NCBI GenBank assembly: GCA_017507005.1
Contig: JAFWBT010000021.1
Location: 1-64,000 of the forward strand
Direction: 5' to 3'
Length of the DNA: 64,000 bases
Source: Clostridia bacterium
GTDB taxonomy: Bacteria > Bacillota > Clostridia > Christensenellales > Borkfalkiaceae
A program made the translations under genes and the position numbers. Shown here in pieces: positions 60,534-64,000 of the stretch (position 1 is the stretch's first letter; each line of letters starts with the position of its first letter). The notes beneath the pieces were generated by a model, which ran no database searches, was not told the DNA's origin, and saw nothing but the letters and a program-made list of their open reading frames with translations.

Positions 60534-60590
60534 CGATTGTAATTCAGACGGACCATTGTAATAACGAAAAAATAAACAGGAGATATAAAT

Positions 60591-61499
60591 ATGATTACCG
60601 ACAGACTGATTGAAGGCATTATTGCTATGCAAAACCCTACCTGCGTAGGCTTGGATACTTTGTTCGATTATTTGCCCGACGATATGAAACAGGGCGTGAC
60701 GACGTTTGAGGGCGTAGCGGAACGCGTGGTCGAGTTCAATAAAAAAATTATCGATAACGTGTACGATATCGTGCCTTCCGTAAAGGTGCAAATCGCCTAT
60801 TACGAAATGTATGGCGTTGCCGGTATGAAAGCGTATGAGGAAACCCTCAAATACGCGGCGGAAAAGGGTTTGGTCGTGATTGCGGACGCAAAGCGTAACG
60901 ACATCGGCTCGACGGCGGCGTGCTATGCAAAAACCTTCCTTGGGGAAACGGCAGTGAACGAGAACGCGCTCAGAGCATTCCCGTCCGATTACGTTACCGT
61001 GAACGGTTATCTTGGCTCTGATGGTATCCTGCCTTTCGTGGAAGAGTGTCAAAAACACGACAAAGGTATCTTCGTTTTGGTGAAGACGTCCAACCCCTCG
61101 GGCGCGGAAATTCAGAATATGATTTTGGAAAACGGCGTACCCATGTACGAGTATGTGGGTGGTTTGGTGGAAAAATGGGGCGAAAGCACGATTGGAGAAT
61201 ACGGGTATTCGGCAGTCGGCGCGGTGGTCGGCGCGACGCATCCTACGGAAGTGGCTCGTCTTCGTCAAGTGCTGCCGCACACGTTCTTCTTAATCCCCGG
61301 CTACGGCGCGCAGGGCGGTAATGCGGAAATGCTTAAAAGCTGTTTCGGCGCGAACGGGCTTGGCGGCGTCGTAAACAATTCGCGTGGGATTTTGTGCGCG
61401 TATAAAAAGAACGGCGGCACGTATTACGACGCGGCGCGCGCGGCTTGTATCGCTATGCAAAAAGACCTGTCCAGCGTGATTGGGGTAATGAAGAAGTAA
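60591..61499 (+). CDS. pyrF: Orotidine 5'-phosphate decarboxylase, long type
   Basis: 302 residues, the longer (type 2) bacterial OMP decarboxylase. Makes UMP from OMP. The catalytic Lys-Asp network is in VIADAKRNDIGSTA; VKVQIAYYEMYGVAGM and FLIPGYGAQGG are further signatures of this type. ACAGGAGATATAAAT precedes the ATG. Followed by pyrK after 13 bases. Confidence 0.96.
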   Translation: MITDRLIEGIIAMQNPTCVGLDTLFDYLPDDMKQGVTTFEGVAERVVEFNKKIIDNVYDIVPSVKVQIAYYEMYGVAGMKAYEETLKYAAEKGLVVIADAKRNDIGSTAACYAKTFLGETAVNENALRAFPSDYVTVNGYLGSDGILPFVEECQKHDKGIFVLVKTSNPSGAEIQNMILENGVPMYEYVGGLVEKWGESTIGEYGYSAVGAVVGATHPTEVARLRQVLPHTFFLIPGYGAQGGNAEMLKSCFGANGLGGVVNNSRGILCAYKKNGGTYYDAARAACIAMQKDLSSVIGVMKK

Positions 61500-61512
61500 G
61501 AAAGGTACGCTA

Positions 61513-62268
61513 ATGAAAGATTATATCGGAACAATCGTAAAAAATGAAAAAATCGCGGAGAATATCTACGCGGTGACGTTTGCCCTTGAAGAGGACGTAA
61601 AGGTGCGTTGCGGACAATTTGGCAATATTGCCGTCGGCGGTACGCATTTGTTGCGCCGCCCGATTGCGATTTGTAAGATGGAAGGCAGAGAGGTGACTTT
61701 TTGCTACCAGATTAAGGGCGAGGGCACGCAAATTCTTAAAACGATGGGGGCAGGTACGAGATTAAACGTATTATTGCCGCTCGGGAACGGTTTTTACGTG
61801 GAAGAAAACGAGCAAAAAATCGCGCTGGTTGGCGGCGGCGTAGGCGTGTTTCCGCTCATTTCCGTTTTGCGTGAGTACGGCGCTACGAAAGAGATTGCGG
61901 CGTATATCGGCTATCGCAACAAGGGCGCGGTATGCGGCGTGGAAGAATTTGGCAAGGCGAAGCGTTTTGTAGCGGTGACGGACGACGGTAGCTATGGCGA
62001 GCAGATGAACGCGGTGCAGGCGTTCGTGCGGGACGTGGAAAACGGCAATCGTCCCGACGTGGTGCTTGCTTGCGGTCCGACGCCGATGTTGCGCGCCTTG
62101 AAAGCGGCGGTGGAAGAGGAAAATATCCCTTGCTATGTGTCGTTGGAAGAGCGTATGGGCTGTGGGATTGGCGCATGCGTCGTTTGCGTATGCGATTTGA
62201 CGAACGGAAAACGCGCGCGTGTTTGTAAGGACGGACCTGTGTTCAACGCAAAGGACGTCGTTTTATAA
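61513..62268 (+). CDS. pyrK: Dihydroorotate dehydrogenase electron transfer subunit
   Basis: 251 residues. FAD and 2Fe-2S protein that links PyrD to NAD. RRPIAICKM is the FAD-binding segment, LVGGGVGVFPLISVL the nucleotide-binding loop, and the cysteines in ERMGCGIGACVVCVC with a later RVCKDGP hold the 2Fe-2S cluster. AGAAAGG precedes the ATG. Its presence means pyrD is the class 1B enzyme. Confidence 0.96.
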   Translation: MKDYIGTIVKNEKIAENIYAVTFALEEDVKVRCGQFGNIAVGGTHLLRRPIAICKMEGREVTFCYQIKGEGTQILKTMGAGTRLNVLLPLGNGFYVEENEQKIALVGGGVGVFPLISVLREYGATKEIAAYIGYRNKGAVCGVEEFGKAKRFVAVTDDGSYGEQMNAVQAFVRDVENGNRPDVVLACGPTPMLRALKAAVEEENIPCYVSLEERMGCGIGACVVCVCDLTNGKRARVCKDGPVFNAKDVVL

Positions 62269-62325
62269 GCGTTTTTTTAAGCGAATAGCAACGAATATAC
62301 GGTTTTGATATAAAGGAAAAGAATT

Positions 62326-63243
62326 ATGGCGAATTTATCTATCAATCTTTGCGGAGTGCAATTTAAAAATCCCGTAATCGCGGCTTCGGGGACGTACGGT
62401 TTTGGCCGTGAGTTTAACGAGCTGTACGATATCGGGCAGATTGGCGGCGTATCGACGAAAGGTCTGACGTTAGAGCCGCGCCTTGGCAATCCCGTGCCGC
62501 GTATCGCGGAATCGCGCGGGGTGATTTTGAACGCGGTGGGGCTGCAAAACCCCGGCGTCGATTATTTCCTTGAAAACGACCTCGATTGGCTGAAAGCGAC
62601 GGGTACGGTGGTGATTGCCAACGTCGCAGGTAAGACTTTGGACGATTATTCGGGGATTTGCGCGAAGCTCGACGGGCGAGTGGATATGATTGAATTGAAC
62701 ATTTCCTGCCCCAACGTAAAGAGCGGCGGTATGGCGTTCGGAATCAAGCCCGAAACGGTGGAGGAGGTAACCATGTACGCGAAGAAGGCGTTAAAACACA
62801 CGCCTTTGATTGTGAAACTTTCCCCCAACGTCGAGAGTATTGCCACCAACGCAAGGGCGGCGGAAAACGGTGGCGCGGATTGCGTATCGCTCATCAACAC
62901 GCTGACGGGTATGGCGATTGATATTGAACGCCGTCGTCCGATTATTGCCAACAACACGGGCGGTGTTTCGGGCGCAGGTGTAAAGCCCGTTGCCGTGCGT
63001 ATGACGTACGAAGCGGCGCAGGCGGTGAAAATTCCCGTGATTGGTATGGGCGGTATCACGTGCGCGGAGGACGCTATCGAATTTTTGATGGCGGGCGCGA
63101 CGGCTGTGCAGGTGGGTACGGCGAATTTCACCGACCCTTACGCTATGCCTAAGATTATCAAGGGTTTGAACGAGTGGTGCGACCGTCACGGCGTCGCAAA
63201 CGTAGCCGATTTAACGGGTACGTTACAGCTCAACGGTAAATAA
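62326..63243 (+). CDS. pyrD: Dihydroorotate dehydrogenase, class 1B catalytic subunit
   Basis: 305 residues. FMN enzyme oxidising dihydroorotate to orotate with NAD via PyrK. IAASGTYGFG near the start, the active-site cysteine in NISCPNVKSGG and the FMN-phosphate loop GMGGITCAEDAIEFLMAGA are visible. AAAGGAAAAGAATT precedes the ATG. Located 57 bases after pyrK. Confidence 0.97.
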   Translation: MANLSINLCGVQFKNPVIAASGTYGFGREFNELYDIGQIGGVSTKGLTLEPRLGNPVPRIAESRGVILNAVGLQNPGVDYFLENDLDWLKATGTVVIANVAGKTLDDYSGICAKLDGRVDMIELNISCPNVKSGGMAFGIKPETVEEVTMYAKKALKHTPLIVKLSPNVESIATNARAAENGGADCVSLINTLTGMAIDIERRRPIIANNTGGVSGAGVKPVAVRMTYEAAQAVKIPVIGMGGITCAEDAIEFLMAGATAVQVGTANFTDPYAMPKIIKGLNEWCDRHGVANVADLTGTLQLNGK

Positions 63244-63284
63244 GAAAAGGCTAAATTAGGAAAACAATTAAGGAGAAATCTATT

Positions 63285-63947
63285 ATGGAATATACGTACA
63301 AACAGGAATTTATTCGCTTTATGGTCAATAACGGCGTTTTGAAATTTGGCGAATTCACGCTCAAGAGCGGCAGACTCGCACCCTATTTCATCAACACCGG
63401 CAATTATAAAACGGGCAAACAGCTCGCAAAGCTCGGCGATTATTACGCGGCTTGTATCCACGACAACGGCTTGGAAGCGGAAACGCTGATCGGCCCTGCG
63501 TATAAGGGGATTCCTCTGTCCGTGGCAACGGCGGTGGCAATGTACCACAATTACGATAAAGAGCTGAACTACTGTTTCGATAGAAAGGAAGTGAAAGACC
63601 ACGGCGAAGGCGGTTTGTTCGTGGGTAAACAGCTCGTGGACGGCGAAAAAGTCATCATTATCGAGGACGTTATGACGTCGGGCAAGGCGTTGCGTGAGAT
63701 TTTGCCTAAATTGGAAGCGGCGGCAAAGGTAGAGGTCGTTGGTATGATTATTTCCGTTGACCGTCAGGAAAAGGCACTCAACAGCGAATTGTCGGCGGTG
63801 AGCGAAGCAAAAAAGGAATTCGGTATCGACGTGTATTCCGTCGTGACGATGGACGATATTATTGCGGCGATTGAGGACGGTATCGTGGACGGCAAAGAAC
63901 ACCTTGCCGCTATGTATAAATATCGCAATACCTACGGCGCGAAATAA
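63285..63947 (+). CDS. pyrE: Orotate phosphoribosyltransferase
   Basis: 220 residues. Adds ribose-5-phosphate from PRPP to orotate. The PRPP-binding motif is VIIIEDVMTSGKALREI; FTLKSGRLAPYFINTG and LIGPAYKGIPL are typical of PyrE. AAGGAGAAATCT precedes the ATG. It is the last pyr gene in the window; the window ends 53 bases later with no terminator seen. Confidence 0.97.
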   Translation: MEYTYKQEFIRFMVNNGVLKFGEFTLKSGRLAPYFINTGNYKTGKQLAKLGDYYAACIHDNGLEAETLIGPAYKGIPLSVATAVAMYHNYDKELNYCFDRKEVKDHGEGGLFVGKQLVDGEKVIIIEDVMTSGKALREILPKLEAAAKVEVVGMIISVDRQEKALNSELSAVSEAKKEFGIDVYSVVTMDDIIAAIEDGIVDGKEHLAAMYKYRNTYGAK

Positions 63948-64000
63948 TATCGGCGTATAAATATTTGGCAGATATTCATAATAAAAGCCGCAAAAAAGCC

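Overview
The window looks like the chromosome of an endospore-forming, probably gut-associated Clostridia member. The evidence is spoIIE, a SpoVB-like flippase, a LysM protein behind a sigma-E-like promoter, many Ser/Glu-rich lipoproteins, canonical TTGACA-N17-TATAAT promoters and strong AGGAGG ribosome sites. Christensenellales-like is my guess from the style of the lipoproteins; no rRNA is present to confirm it. Base composition is close to even.

Region 1 (1-9613) is the distal part of a bacterial microcompartment (BMC) locus of the GRM3 type: B12-independent 1,2-propanediol use by a glycyl radical dehydratase. In order it holds a hexameric shell protein (partial), PduL phosphotransacylase, an EutN/PduN vertex protein, PduS-like flavin/Fe-S protein, PduT trimer shell, the glycyl radical propanediol dehydratase, its activase, PduU, a PduV/EutP GTPase with a Lys/Ala tail, a ParA ATPase and a small Lys/Ala-rich partner. 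The last three look like a McdAB-type positioning module. Three gaps inside the operon carry a composite repeat built from short palindromes and a chain of mini-hairpins separated by AACTTCACT; a fourth hairpin chain lies inverted at 52.96 kb.

Region 2 (9.6-32 kb) is a cell-surface and redox region: a 2478-residue subtilase with BspA-type leucine-rich repeats, a 1428-residue GLUG/beta-repeat lipoprotein, a three-gene membrane redox operon (CXXC protein, NapH-like 4Fe-4S protein, TlpA-like thioredoxin), and a convergent operon of four lipoproteins, one of which contains a thioredoxin domain.

Region 3 (31.8-44.2 kb) holds nagB, tRNA-Ser(GCT) followed by repeats of its own 3' end flanking a lipoprotein cassette, hpt, ppa, three homologous uncharacterised membrane proteins behind a strong promoter with a leader ORF and attenuator-like hairpin, a lipoprotein, a YgjV-family remnant, and proS.

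Region 4 (44.5-57.2 kb) mixes sporulation and housekeeping genes: spoIIE, mazF, pgi, a SpoVB-like flippase, a LysM protein, a Gly-rich conserved protein, an LRR lipoprotein, a metallophosphoesterase, a WYL regulator, a coiled-coil protein and rtcB.

Region 5 (57.2-64 kb) is the pyrimidine operon pyrB-pyrC-(two lipoproteins)-pyrF-pyrK-pyrD-pyrE, preceded by a promoter and a leader with mutually exclusive antiterminator and terminator hairpins. Family assignments are made by eye from remembered family features; no database search was run.
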